Shown here piece after piece: positions 21,038 through 30,824 of a stretch of DNA of 64,000 bases. The DNA is from SCTD01 sp963781675. Its GTDB lineage: Bacteria > Actinomycetota > Actinomycetes > Mycobacteriales > SCTD01. Position 1 is the first letter of the stretch. Every line of letters starts with the position of its first letter. The notes beneath the pieces were generated by a model, which ran no database searches, was not told where the DNA came from, and saw nothing but the letters and a program-made list of their open reading frames with translations. The position numbers and the translations under genes are program-made. The DNA is taken from contig CAWAGF010000001.1 of assembly GCA_963781675.1 (NCBI GenBank), positions 1,488,001 through 1,552,000 of the forward strand. The letters are read 5' to 3'.

Positions 21038-22732
21038 GTGCGCCTGCGCTCCCTGCGCCTGCTCGTCGCCGCCACCCTGACCGCGAGCACCGCGCTCGCC
21101 GCCACCGCGGCGACCGCCGCGACGGAGCCGGTGACGCTGGCCGACGTCACGATCGAGGCGAGCGACGGGGTCGACCTCGTCGGCGACGTGCACCTGCCGG
21201 CAGCGAACGGCCGGTTCCCGGCGATCGTCGACATGGAGCCGTACGGCCGCTCCTCCGACACGACGTACGTCGAGGACGGCTACGTGCACGTCAACACCGA
21301 CGTGCGCGGCTCCGGCAAGAGCGGCGGCGCTCTGTGCCTGCTCTGCGACCGCGAGCAGGAGGACGCCTACGACGTCGTCGAGTGGGTCGCGAAGCAGCCG
21401 TGGAGCAACGGGAAGGTCGCGCTCAAGGGCTACTCGTACAGCGCCATCACTGCGCTGCTCGGCGCCGCGAAGCAGCCGCCGCACCTCTCGCTCGTCATCG
21501 CCGGGCACGCCCCGACCGACCCGTACCGCGACGTGCTGTGGCACCACGGGCTGTTCATGCAGGGCTTCGTCGGCCAGTGGTTCGCCGGCCAGACCGGGAC
21601 GCAGGCCGTCGGCCTCGGCGTGCAGCCGCAGTACCTCGACCGCAAGGACCAGCTGTTCGCGGTCGAGACGCGGCTGACGATGCTCGACGGCCCGCTGTAC
21701 GACGAGCGCTCCGTGCTGACCAAGTCCCACAAGATCGAGGTCCCCGTCTACATGACGTCGGGCTGGAACGACATGTACAGCCGCGGCGACCTCCAGCTGC
21801 TCGACCGGCTGAAGGTCCCCCGTCGCCTGGTCATGGACGCGAGCACCCACCACGGCACGGGGCAGGCCGGCCACGTCGGCGCGCCCTACAGCGAGGCGCC
21901 GCTGGGGCTCGAGGCCTCCCTCAACACGCCCTTCGCCCGTGACGAGGTCAAGGCCTGGCTCGACCGCTACCTGCTCGGCAGGAGGACCGGCGCGGAGAAG
22001 ATGCCGCGGCTGCGGTACCTCGACCAGGCGGACGGCAGCTGGCACGACGCGTCGTCCTGGCGGTCGGTCACGACCGGCCTGTCGGAGCTCCGCCTGTCCG
22101 CCGCGGAGAGCGGCACCGCTCCGCTGTCGCCGAACGACGGCAGCCTCACCACGGCCCCGCCGAAGGGCCGCGACTCCTACCAGGACTCCTACGTCTACGA
22201 CCCGGCCGCGGGCACGTCCGTCCCGATGGACCGGGAAGGCCCGGACGGCTTCGCGCCGTACGTCCCGCTCGACCCGAGCGTCGACCACCCGCACGGCCTG
22301 ACGTACACCTCGGAGCCGGTGGCGAAGCCGCTGCGCCTGGCCGGCCCGTCCGAGCTGGAGCTGCACGTCGTCACCGAGGCCAGCGACATGGCCTACGTCG
22401 CCCGCCTGGCCGACGTCGCTCCCGACGGCACCAGCCGGCACATCACGCAGGCCTGGGTCCGGGCCTCGATGCGCGAGGTGGACGCGAAGCGGTCGCGTCC
22501 CGGCGCGCCGTACCTGCCCGACCGCCGCCAGCTGCCCGTCGTCCCGGGCGAGACCATGACGCTGCGGCTGGACCTCTGGGACACGGCGTGGACCCTTCAG
22601 CCGGGCCACCGCCTGCGGGTGTTCGTCGGCTCCTCGGACACGCCGAACCACGAGCCGCTGGCCACCCCGGGCCGCAACCTGGTCTTCCACGACGCGAAGC
22701 ACCCGTCCCGGCTGCTGCTCGGCACGCGGTAG
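21038..22732 (+). CDS. Secreted CocE/NonD-family hydrolase
   Basis: A 564-residue alpha/beta hydrolase of the X-Pro dipeptidyl-peptidase/cocaine-esterase family. A Sec signal peptide (LRLLVAATLTASTALAATAA) ends near residue 29. The nucleophile is S133 in GYSYSA, a variant of the usual G-x-S-Y-x-G; an acid in SGWNDMYSRG and a histidine in DASTHHGTG complete a probable triad. The C-terminal jelly-roll domain typical of the family starts near 320 (PGHRLRVFVGSSDTPNHEPL at the end). GTG 21038 follows the CGAGGAG ribosome binding site. A second, distant family member is at 45039. Confidence 0.88.
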   Translation: MRLRSLRLLVAATLTASTALAATAATAATEPVTLADVTIEASDGVDLVGDVHLPAANGRFPAIVDMEPYGRSSDTTYVEDGYVHVNTDVRGSGKSGGALCLLCDREQEDAYDVVEWVAKQPWSNGKVALKGYSYSAITALLGAAKQPPHLSLVIAGHAPTDPYRDVLWHHGLFMQGFVGQWFAGQTGTQAVGLGVQPQYLDRKDQLFAVETRLTMLDGPLYDERSVLTKSHKIEVPVYMTSGWNDMYSRGDLQLLDRLKVPRRLVMDASTHHGTGQAGHVGAPYSEAPLGLEASLNTPFARDEVKAWLDRYLLGRRTGAEKMPRLRYLDQADGSWHDASSWRSVTTGLSELRLSAAESGTAPLSPNDGSLTTAPPKGRDSYQDSYVYDPAAGTSVPMDREGPDGFAPYVPLDPSVDHPHGLTYTSEPVAKPLRLAGPSELELHVVTEASDMAYVARLADVAPDGTSRHITQAWVRASMREVDAKRSRPGAPYLPDRRQLPVVPGETMTLRLDLWDTAWTLQPGHRLRVFVGSSDTPNHEPLATPGRNLVFHDAKHPSRLLLGTR

Positions 22733-22739
22733 TCCGGCC

Positions 22740-24017
22740 TCACCCCGCGGGGGGCGTCCACACCGCCCCGCTGCCGAGCGGGCGGGCGGCGGCCGGCTCC
22801 GGCGCGGGACGGACGCCGGCAGCCCCGCCCCACACGACCAGCCGTCCGGCGGCCCAGGCCGCGGCGGCGTCCTGGTCGGGCTGGTCCTCGTACGGCGGCA
22901 GCACGATCCAGCGCTCCTGCGTCGTGTCGAGCACGAGGCCCTCGCCGTTCGCGACGTAGCGGCCGCCGGCGGCGAGCGGACCGGGTGCACGACCGGAACG
23001 CTCCTGCTCGCTCGGCGGCTCCGGCAGCGCGGACCAGCGACCGGTGGCGAGATCGAGGTAGCCGCCGCTCGGGATCGACCGGCCGAAGCCGTGCACCTGC
23101 CCGCCGTCCGCCTCGTACGTCGCTGCGCTGACGACCCGGTCGCCGGTCCACCACCACTCGAGCGACCCGCCGATCACCACCTCCTGCGCGGGCAGCAGCT
23201 CCCACACGCCTCCTCGCAGCACCGCGGCCCGCAGGTACGGCGGCCCGCTCCGCTCCTGCCCGGGCGGCGCGCCGGGAGTGACCAGCACCAGCGCCTCGCC
23301 GGTCCAGACCATCGTCCGGTCGTACGCGGTGTCCAGCGGCGAGCGCGGCAGCTGCTGCCAGCTGCGCGCGGCCGGCACCCAGGCGAGGTCGCCGGCGTCG
23401 GACCGCCCGCTCTCCGCGTAGTACGCCACGAGCCGGTCGCCCGCTGCCGTCAGCCGGGCGCAGCAGCTGCCCCCGGGAGGGTCCGGCAGCTGAGTCCAGC
23501 TCCGCTCCACCAGGTTCAGGGCGAGGACGTCCGCGGACCCCAGCCAGAGGTAGAGGACGTCGTCGAGCACCGCGCTGCTCATGACGTCCAGCGGCAGCGG
23601 CGCGTCCGGTAGCCGCTCCCAGCGGTCGGCGGGCACGTCGTAGAGGGCGCCGTCCCTCGGCGCCTCGCGCAGGTCCCGCACGCAGGAGGCGTTCGGCGGG
23701 CACGGCCGGGTGTACGGGTCGCCGCCCAGCACGACGACCCGGTCACCCCACCCCGCCATGACCGGCCGCAGCCGGGGACTGAGCGGCGAGGCCGCCATCG
23801 CCGCCCAGCTGCCGTCCGCCGGCCCGGCGGGGGTCGGCGGTCGCGCGGTGCCGCCGAGGGTCGCGGCCGCCAGTGCGAGGGCGACGACCGCGACGGCCGC
23901 GGCAGCCGGCAGCCACCGGCTCCGCCGCCCCTGCTCTGCTCGCCGCGGCTGCGGCTGCTGCTGCTCGGCCCGCCAGGCGGCGCCCGCCGCCTGCAGCCGC
24001 TGCTCGACGTCGCTCAT
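22740..24017 (-). CDS. Membrane-anchored kelch-like beta-propeller protein paired with an ECF sigma factor
   Basis: A 425-residue protein with a cytoplasmic N-terminus of about 48 residues (MSDVEQRLQAAGAAWRAEQQ), one membrane span at about 50-70 (WLPAAAAVAVVALALAAATL), and an extracellular part built of repeated beta blades such as GDRVVVLGGDPYT, DDVLYLWLGSAD and GRLVVWGGAAG. This is a kelch/propeller-like fold. The ATG overlaps the stop of the sigma gene (ATGA), the position usually held by an anti-sigma factor. I see no zinc-binding anti-sigma HxxxCxxC motif, so it may be an atypical membrane sensor or anti-sigma. Confidence 0.7.
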   Translation of the reverse strand: MSDVEQRLQAAGAAWRAEQQQPQPRRAEQGRRSRWLPAAAAVAVVALALAAATLGGTARPPTPAGPADGSWAAMAASPLSPRLRPVMAGWGDRVVVLGGDPYTRPCPPNASCVRDLREAPRDGALYDVPADRWERLPDAPLPLDVMSSAVLDDVLYLWLGSADVLALNLVERSWTQLPDPPGGSCCARLTAAGDRLVAYYAESGRSDAGDLAWVPAARSWQQLPRSPLDTAYDRTMVWTGEALVLVTPGAPPGQERSGPPYLRAAVLRGGVWELLPAQEVVIGGSLEWWWTGDRVVSAATYEADGGQVHGFGRSIPSGGYLDLATGRWSALPEPPSEQERSGRAPGPLAAGGRYVANGEGLVLDTTQERWIVLPPYEDQPDQDAAAAWAAGRLVVWGGAAGVRPAPEPAAARPLGSGAVWTPPAG

Positions 24018-24493
24018 GCGTCCTCTCCCAGCAGGGTGCGCAGCCGGGCGCGCGCGTCCGAGAGCGTCGACTTCACGGTGCCCTCGGCGCAGCCCATGGC
24101 GGCGGCGGTCTCGACGACGGTCAGCCCGGCGAAGTAGTGCAGGTCCACGGCCTCGCGCTGGCGGGCCGGCAGCCGGGTGACCGCCCGCTCCAGGTCGAGG
24201 TCGCGGCGGGTGTCCTCCACCGGCGCGTCGACGAGCTCCAGCGACGGGCGCGTACGACCACGTGCCCGTCGTGCCTCGCCGGCCACGATCGCCGCGAGCC
24301 AGGCGCCCGGGGTGCCACGGCCGGCGTCGAAGGTGGAGCGGCGGCGCCACGCCCGTGACAGGGCCTCCTGCACCACGTCGTCCCGGTCCGCGGTCGGCGC
24401 CAGGCGTGCCGCGACCCGGCCCATGAGCGGCAGGTGCGGGGACACCCAGGCGCCGAAGCCGTCGTCCACCCGCACCTCCTCCGTCACGGTCAC
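24014..24493 (-). CDS. ECF-type RNA polymerase sigma factor
   Basis: A 159-residue group-4 sigma factor. Region 2 contains DRDDVVQEALSRAWRRRSTF, and region 4 contains LPARQREAVDLHYFAGLTVV and AEGTVKSTLSDARARL. This is the SigE/SigM-like architecture with no extra C-terminal domain. It starts at GTG 24493. The next gene, coupled by a 4-nt overlap, encodes a membrane-anchored propeller protein that probably controls it. It is divergent from DUF3046-recA, with 52 bp between starts. Confidence 0.88.
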   Translation of the reverse strand: MTVTEEVRVDDGFGAWVSPHLPLMGRVAARLAPTADRDDVVQEALSRAWRRRSTFDAGRGTPGAWLAAIVAGEARRARGRTRPSLELVDAPVEDTRRDLDLERAVTRLPARQREAVDLHYFAGLTVVETAAAMGCAEGTVKSTLSDARARLRTLLGEDA

Positions 24494-24533
24494 GCCGGCT
24501 CTACACCGGCAGGTGCTCCGACGGTTGGGTGCC

Positions 24534-24539
24534 TATCGT
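24534..24539 (+). promoter_or_regulatory. -10 hexamer TATCGT, probable leaderless promoter
   Basis: TATCGT is followed by six bases (GGATCC) and GTG 24546 of the DUF3046 gene. It fits TANNNT and there is no Shine-Dalgarno sequence in between. Confidence 0.55.
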
Positions 24540-24545
24540 GGATCC

Positions 24546-24740
24546 GTGCGGCTGACGGAGTTCTGGAACCGGATGGAGAACAGCTTCGGGGCCGGGTACG
24601 CCCGCTCGTTCGCCGCCGACCAGGTCCTGTCGACGCTCGGCGGGCGCACCGTCGAGCGGGCGCTGGCCGATGGCGACGACGTCAAGACCGTGTGGCGCGC
24701 GGTGTGCGAGGCGCGGCCGGTGCCGGCGTCCGAGCGCTGA
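24546..24740 (+). CDS. DUF3046 family protein
   Basis: A 64-residue protein beginning MRLTEFWNRMENSFGAGYAR, with DQVLSTLGGRTVERALADG, the DUF3046 pattern found directly upstream of recA in most actinobacteria. The function is unknown. GTG 24546 is 6 nt after a TATCGT hexamer and lacks a ribosome binding site. The 162-bp gap to recA holds an SOS box and a second promoter element, so recA can be expressed separately. Confidence 0.9.
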   Translation: MRLTEFWNRMENSFGAGYARSFAADQVLSTLGGRTVERALADGDDVKTVWRAVCEARPVPASER

Positions 24741-24769
24741 CGGCGCACCGTCCGGCGTGTCGCGGGCGT

Positions 24770-24785
24770 TCGAACGGGTGTTCGG
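24770..24785. promoter_or_regulatory. SOS (LexA) box upstream of recA
   Basis: TCGAACGGGTGTTCGG contains the LexA core GAAC-N4-GTTC and matches the actinobacterial consensus TCGAAC-N4-GTTCGA at all but the last base. It lies 118 bp before the recA ATG. TAGCGT at 24788-24793 just downstream could be the controlled -10. Confidence 0.85.
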
Positions 24786-24838
24786 TCTAGCGTCGCTGCT
24801 GTCCGGGTGTCCACAGAGCGACCGGCAGCCCTTCCGGA

Positions 24839-24861
24839 CTGTCGCAGGCCGCTCCTAGCGT
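24839..24861 (+). promoter_or_regulatory. RecA-NDp-type (PafBC) promoter element of recA
   Basis: CTGTCGCAG (24839-24847), then eight bases, then TAGCGT (24856-24861). This fits the mycobacterial RecA-NDp consensus TTGTCRGTG-N8-TANNNT at the key TGTCR and TANNNT positions and with exact spacing. Such promoters serve LexA-independent, PafBC-dependent damage induction. It lies 41 bp before the recA ATG. Confidence 0.7.
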
Positions 24862-24902
24862 CACCGCCGATCGGACAGCCGACCTCATCCAAGGAGCTCC
24901 AC

Positions 24903-25940
<1,038 letters not shown>

Positions 25941-25943
25941 CCC

Positions 25944-26540
25944 GTGCCGTTCGGCTCCCGGCCGGCCGCGCCCTCTGCCTCGTCCACGGGGCGAGGGCGC
26001 GGCGGCCGCGACCGGCCGGAGCCCGAGCTCGACCCGGTCGAGCGCGCCCGGCAGATCTGCCTGCACCAGCTGGAGTACGCCCCGCGCACCCGCGCGGAGC
26101 TGGCCGGCGTGCTGCGCAAGAAGGGCGTCGAGGACGACGTCGCGGAGCAGGTGCTCAGCCGGTTCGCCGAGGTCGGGATGATCGATGACGCGCTGTTCGC
26201 GCAGATGTGGGTCGCCTCCCGGCACCGCGGCAAGGGGCTGGCCGGGCGCGCGCTCTCGCAGGAGCTGCGGCGCAAGGGCGTCGCCGACGACACGGCCGCC
26301 GAGGCGCTGGCGACGCTCGACCCCGAGCGCGAGCTGACGACGGCGCGCGAGCTCGTCGACCGCCGGCTCCGCACGACCGCCGGCCTGCCGGTGGACGCCC
26401 GCGTGCGCCGCCTGGCCGGGATGCTGGCCCGCAAGGGCTACCCGGCCGGTACCGCCTTCCGGGTGGTGCGCGAGGCCCTTGCCGCAGAGGGCGAGGAGGC
26501 CGAGCTGTCGTTCGACGAGCTGCAGGCGCTGGAGGACTGA
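25944..26540 (+). CDS. recX: Regulatory protein RecX
   Basis: A 198-residue modulator of RecA, made of tandem three-helix repeats. Family sequence includes RARQICLHQLEYAPRTRAEL, FAEVGMIDDALFAQMWVASR and LARKGYPAGTAFRVVREAL. The first 30 residues are a low-complexity Arg/Gly/Pro leader. GTG 25944 follows the recA stop by 3 nt, so the two are co-transcribed as in other actinobacteria. RecX caps or inhibits RecA filaments and prevents RecA toxicity. Confidence 0.93.
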   Translation: MPFGSRPAAPSASSTGRGRGGRDRPEPELDPVERARQICLHQLEYAPRTRAELAGVLRKKGVEDDVAEQVLSRFAEVGMIDDALFAQMWVASRHRGKGLAGRALSQELRRKGVADDTAAEALATLDPERELTTARELVDRRLRTTAGLPVDARVRRLAGMLARKGYPAGTAFRVVREALAAEGEEAELSFDELQALED

Positions 26541-26630
26541 CGCCGCCGGTTCCGTCTCGGCTCCCGGCTGCGCTCGCCCCTGGCTTCCGGTCGTGACTCC
26601 GTGGTGGAGTCGGGGCTGGAGGTGGTGGCG

Positions 26631-27356
26631 GTGCGGTGGGCGTTCTGGCGCAGGCGGTCCGGGCAGGCGGACGACGCGGTGGCCGCCGTGCCGGTGAGCC
26701 GTCCTGCCCCTGCGCCGCCCGCTGCCCCGCGCGGGCGGGACGAGGAGCAGGACCGCGGGCCGGTGCGGCCCTGCTCCGGCGCGTCGCCCGACCCCGGCCG
26801 GGGCCTGCCTCCGGCCGCCGGTGAGCCCGGGCCGCACCTGCTCCCGGACGCGGCCGACCCGGCGCTGGACATGGCGGGGGTGCGGGAGGACGTCGTCGCG
26901 CTGGTGCAGGCGGCACTCGACCGCGACCGTGCGACGGCGACGGGCGTGCTGCGGCGGGTGGGCACCCGCGGCCCGGACGGCCCGGGCATGGCGTCCATCG
27001 CGGCGATGGCCGGCCTCGGCGACCGGCTCGTCGCGGCAGCCGGCTACGCGCCCGGCGACGCGAGACCGGGCGAGGCCGCTTCTGCCGCCGTGGTGGCACA
27101 GGGCGACACGCTCGCCGGCCGGGCGCAGGCGCTGCTCGAGGCCGTCGCCGCAGACGCGTCGCGCGACCTCGTGCGGCTGGTCGTGCGCTTCGCCTGCGGC
27201 GTGCCCGAGCAGGACCCCGGGGTGGCGCACCTGGTGGACGCACCGCCGGAGGACCTGGCGCTGGTGGCCTCGGTGCTGCTGGCGCAGACGGTGCTGGACG
27301 GCGCGGGCGGCGTCGACGAGCTGGCCGAGGAGCTGGCGGACCTGCTGCCCGGCTGA
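26631..27356 (+). CDS. Unknown protein upstream of the dynamin-like pair
   Basis: I do not recognise this gene. GTG 26631 (VRWAFWRRRSGQ) is chosen because GGAGGTGG lies just upstream; in-frame GTG at 26601 is possible. The product is about 241 residues. Residues 1-85 are Pro/Arg/Gly-rich and probably disordered. The remainder is alpha-helical and Ala/Asp/Val-rich, with no membrane span or cysteine-rich motif. It is followed closely by two dynamin-like GTPases and could be an accessory factor, but only position suggests this. Its stop lies in the first copy of a short tandem repeat (27340-27426). Confidence 0.6.
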   Translation: MRWAFWRRRSGQADDAVAAVPVSRPAPAPPAAPRGRDEEQDRGPVRPCSGASPDPGRGLPPAAGEPGPHLLPDAADPALDMAGVREDVVALVQAALDRDRATATGVLRRVGTRGPDGPGMASIAAMAGLGDRLVAAAGYAPGDARPGEAASAAVVAQGDTLAGRAQALLEAVAADASRDLVRLVVRFACGVPEQDPGVAHLVDAPPEDLALVASVLLAQTVLDGAGGVDELAEELADLLPG

Positions 27357-27426
27357 GGACCGTACGGGCGCGCACCTGCTGCCCGGCTGAGGACCGGGCA
27401 CGGACCGGCTGCCGCGCTGAGGAGCG
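27340..27426 (+). repeat. Three imperfect tandem repeats over a stop codon
   Basis: The same 23-bp sequence, starting ACCTGCTGCCCGGCTGAGG, occurs at 27340-27362 and 27374-27396. A degenerate copy, ACCGGCTGCCGCGCTGAGG..., is at 27404-27426. Periods are 34 and 30 bp. Copy 1 includes the TGA of the upstream gene, so the 3' end has been duplicated past the stop. Confidence 0.7.
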
Positions 27427-27470
27427 GGCCGCGCGCGGGTAGCCGCCGCACCCCAGGGCAGGATCCGCCC

Positions 27471-29191
27471 ATGACCGCCCCGGCCCCTGCGGCCGCCACC
27501 CGGCTGCCCGACGCGCTGCAGGCCCTGCGCGACGAGGTCGCCGCGCTCGGCTTCGGCCTTCCCACCCCCGACCGGGACGGCGCCCGCAAGGCCGCCCGCG
27601 CGGTGGTCGACCAGGTCGACGACTACCTGCTGCCGCGCCTGAAGGACCTGGACGCCCCGCTGCTCACCGTCGTCGGCGGCTCCACCGGCGCCGGGAAGTC
27701 GACCCTGGTGAACAGCGTCCTCGGCGCCAACGTCACCGTGCCGGGCGTCCTGCGGCCGACCACCCGCGCCCCGGTGCTGGTGTGCGCCCGCGCCGACCTG
27801 CCGTACTTCTCCGACGAGCGCGTCCTGCCCGGCCTGGCCCGCACCACCGGAGCCGGTCCGGACGCCGGCCCCGGAGCGCTGCGGCTCGTCGCCCGCGACG
27901 ACCTGCCGGCCGGGCTCGCGCTGCTCGACGCGCCGGACGTCGACTCCGTGGTCGAGGCCAACCGCGAGCTGGCCGGCCAGCTGCTGGCGGCTGCCGACCT
28001 GTGGGTGTTCGTGACGACCGCGGCCCGCTACGCCGACGCCGTCCCGTGGGACATCCTCAAGACCGCCCAGGAGCGGGGGACAGCGCTCGCCGTCGTCCTC
28101 GACCGGGTGCCGCCCGAGGCGGTGGCCGAGGTCCGCGAGGACCTGGCCGGGATGCTCCGGCGGGCAGGGCTGGACAGCGCCCGGCTGTTCGTCGTGGAGG
28201 AGCGGCCGCTGGTCGACGGCTTCCTGCCGGAGGACCAGGTCGCCCCGCTGCGCGACTGGCTGCACGCCCTGGCCGCCGACCAGGAGCAGCGCGCGGCGGT
28301 CGTCCGGCAGACCCTGTCCGGAGCGCTCGACAGCCTGACGCAGCGGGTCGCCGGGCTGGCCGACGCGGTGGACGCCCAGGACGCCGCGGCGGCCGCGCTC
28401 CGCGACGCGGCGACCGGGTCGTACGCGCAGGCGAGGTCGGGCGTCGACGACGGCGTGCAGAGCGGGACCCTGCTGCGCGGCGAGGTGCTGGCGCGCTGGC
28501 AGGAGTTCGTCGGCACGGGGGAGTGGATGCGCAGCCTGCAGGCGCAGGTCGGCAGGCTGCGCGACCGGATCGCCGCTGCTGTCACCGGCAGGCCGGCGCC
28601 GGGCGAGGACCTCAAGGTCGCCCTGGAGAGCAGTGTCGAGCAGCTCCTGCGGGCCGAGGCGGACAAGGCCGCCGAGCGCACCGTCACCGCCTGGCGGGCG
28701 CTGCCCGGCGGCAGCGGCCTGCTCGGGGAGCGGGTGCGCGAGCTCGAGACGGTCAGCGGCGGCTTCGGGGCGGCGGCCGGCGACGAGGTGCGCGACTGGC
28801 AGGGGCACGTGCTCGACCTGGTCCGCAGCGAGGGCGCCGGCAAGCGCTCCACGGCGCGGGTGCTCAGCCTCGGCGTCAACGGCGCCGGGCTCGTCGTCAT
28901 GGTCGCCGTCTTCGCGCACACCGGCGGGCTGACCGGCGGCGAGGTCGCCGTCGCCGGCGGCACCTCCGCCCTCGGCCAGCGGATCCTCGAGGCCGTCTTC
29001 GGCGACGCCGCCGTGCGCTCCCTGGCCGACAAGGCCCGGGCCGACCTCACCGGGCGGGCCGACCGGCTGCTCGACCAGGAGCAGGCCCGTTTCGACGCCC
29101 TGCTCGAGGGCGCCGCTCCGGCAGGAGGTGCGGCGGACGGGCTGCGCGCGTCGACCCGCGCACTGGTGGCCGCGCGCGGCGAGCGTCGTGA
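27471..29191 (+). CDS. Dynamin-like GTPase A (3' end probably frame-shifted)
   Basis: A large bacterial dynamin-superfamily protein of about 572 residues. The P-loop is GGSTGAGKST (about residues 69-78), G3 is DAPDVDS, and VLDRVPPEAV stands in the G4 position. Long helical stalk regions follow, and a hydrophobic stretch at about 468-510 (NGAGLVVMVAVFAHTGGL) may insert in the membrane. After LRASTRALVAAR the native frame runs on to 29471 through Arg/Gly-rich nonsense over the next gene. Removing a CG pair from GCGCGCGG at 29171-29179 would end it at TGA 29191, overlapping the next GTG (GTGA). CAGGAT is 6 nt before ATG 27471. Confidence 0.83.
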
Positions 29192-30768
29192 AGCACCGCG
29201 AGGTGCCGCTGACCGACCGGCTGGCCGCGCTGCGCGAGGCGGTGGAGCTGGCCGAGGACCGGCTCGAGGTGCCCGAGGTCGGCCGGGCCCGCGCGCTGCT
29301 GGCCAAGGCCGGTGCGCGCGAGGCGCTGGGCGACGCCACCGTCGTCGCCCTCGCCGGGGCGACCGGCAGCGGCAAGTCGACGCTGTTCAACGCGCTGGTC
29401 GGCGCGGACGTCTCGACGCCGGGCGTGCGGCGACCGACCACCGGCGTCGCCCACGCCGCCGTCTGGGGTGACCAGCCCGCGGACCGGCTGCTCGACTGGC
29501 TGGAGGTGCCCCGCCGGCACCTCGTCGCCGGCGGCGACCCGGCCCTGTCCGGCCTGGTGCTGCTCGACCTGCCCGACCACGACAGCACCCGTGCTGAGAA
29601 CCGGCTCGAGGTCGACCGGCTGGTGCAGCTGGTCGACGTGCTGGTCTGGGTGCTCGACCCGCAGAAGTACGCCGACGCCGCCGTCCACGACCGCTACCTC
29701 GCGCCGTACTCCGAGCACGCCGGTGTGCTCCTCGTCGTCCTCAACCAGGTCGACCGGCTGGACGAGACGGCCGGGCAGGCCTGCCTCACCGACCTGCGCG
29801 GGCTGCTCGACGGCGAGGGACTGGCCAGGACCCCGCTGCTCGCCGCCGCCGGCCGTACCGGCGAGGGGCTGCCGCAGCTGCGTGCCGAGCTGGCCCGCCG
29901 GGTGTCCGCGCGCCGGGCCGCGAGCGACCGGCTGACGGCCGACGTCCGCACCGCCGCTGCCGGGCTGCAGCAGCACTGCGGCGCCGGCACCTCGCAGGAG
30001 GCGCTGTCCAAGGCCGACCGGCGCCAGCTCGTCGACGCCCTGGCCGGCGCGGCCGGCGTCCCCACGGTGGTGGCCGCCGTCGAGCGCTCCGCCCGCCGCG
30101 AGGGCCGGGCGCGCACCGGCTGGCCGCTCGTCCGCTGGACCTCCAGGCTCCGCCCCGACCCGCTGAAGCGGCTGCACGTCGACAGCCCGGCCGCCCGCAC
30201 GTCCCTGCCGCCCGCCGGGGCCACCCAGCAGGTCGCGGTCACCAACGCCCTGCGCCGCGTGCGCGACGTCGCGGGCGACGGGCTGCCGCAGGCCTGGCGC
30301 GACGACCTCCGCCGCGCGGTCGAGGTGCGCGAGGAGCGGCTCGCCGACCGGCTGGACCGGGCCGTCGCCGGTGCCGGCCCGACCGCCGGGCGCAGCCCGC
30401 GCTGGCAGTCCGTCGTCGGCGGCCTGCAGTGGCTGCTCGCCGCCACCGCGCTGCTCGGCGGTCTGTGGCTGCTCGCCCTCGTGGGCCTGGGCTACCTGCA
30501 GCTCGACGAGGTCGTCCCGCTGCCGGAGGTGCAGGGCATCCCGCTGCCCACCTTGCTGCTGGTGGGCGGGCTGCTGTGCGGCGCGCTGCTGGCCTTCCTC
30601 GTGATGCCGTTCGTGCGCGCCTCCGCCCGCCGACGGGCCCGGCGGGCCGAGCGGCGGCTGCACGAGGCCGTGGAGCAGGTGGCGCAGCACGAGCTGCTGG
30701 ACCCGCTGGCGCAGGAGGCGGCGGCGCACACCGCGTTCTGCGCCGCACTGGTCCGCGCGGCCGCCTGA
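29188..30768 (+). CDS. Dynamin-like GTPase B
   Basis: A 526-residue GTPase starting at GTG 29188 (VVKHREVPLTDRLAALREAV). The P-loop is GATGSGKST, G3 is DLPDHDST and G4 is NQVD. The C-terminal third has two membrane spans (QWLLAATALLGGLWLLALVG and LLLVGGLLCGALLAFLVMPF) followed by a basic helix. Together with the adjacent GTPase A this makes a typical actinobacterial tandem pair, likely to act as a heteromeric membrane-remodelling machine, as DynA/DynB do in Streptomyces division. A perfect palindrome just after the stop (30768-30785) probably ends transcription. Confidence 0.88.
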   Translation: MKHREVPLTDRLAALREAVELAEDRLEVPEVGRARALLAKAGAREALGDATVVALAGATGSGKSTLFNALVGADVSTPGVRRPTTGVAHAAVWGDQPADRLLDWLEVPRRHLVAGGDPALSGLVLLDLPDHDSTRAENRLEVDRLVQLVDVLVWVLDPQKYADAAVHDRYLAPYSEHAGVLLVVLNQVDRLDETAGQACLTDLRGLLDGEGLARTPLLAAAGRTGEGLPQLRAELARRVSARRAASDRLTADVRTAAAGLQQHCGAGTSQEALSKADRRQLVDALAGAAGVPTVVAAVERSARREGRARTGWPLVRWTSRLRPDPLKRLHVDSPAARTSLPPAGATQQVAVTNALRRVRDVAGDGLPQAWRDDLRRAVEVREERLADRLDRAVAGAGPTAGRSPRWQSVVGGLQWLLAATALLGGLWLLALVGLGYLQLDEVVPLPEVQGIPLPTLLLVGGLLCGALLAFLVMPFVRASARRRARRAERRLHEAVEQVAQHELLDPLAQEAAAHTAFCAALVRAAA

Positions 30769-30785
30769 CCCGGGGCGCCCCGGGT
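30768..30785. terminator. Palindromic terminator after the dynamin pair
   Basis: ACCCGGG (30768-30774) and CCCGGGT (30779-30785) pair perfectly around GCGC, beginning at the last base of the stop codon. There is no T-run, as is common in actinobacterial terminators. Confidence 0.55.
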
Positions 30786-30824
30786 GGCAGGGTGGGCCCT
30801 CCGACCTCGTGAGCTGGAGAGCCC

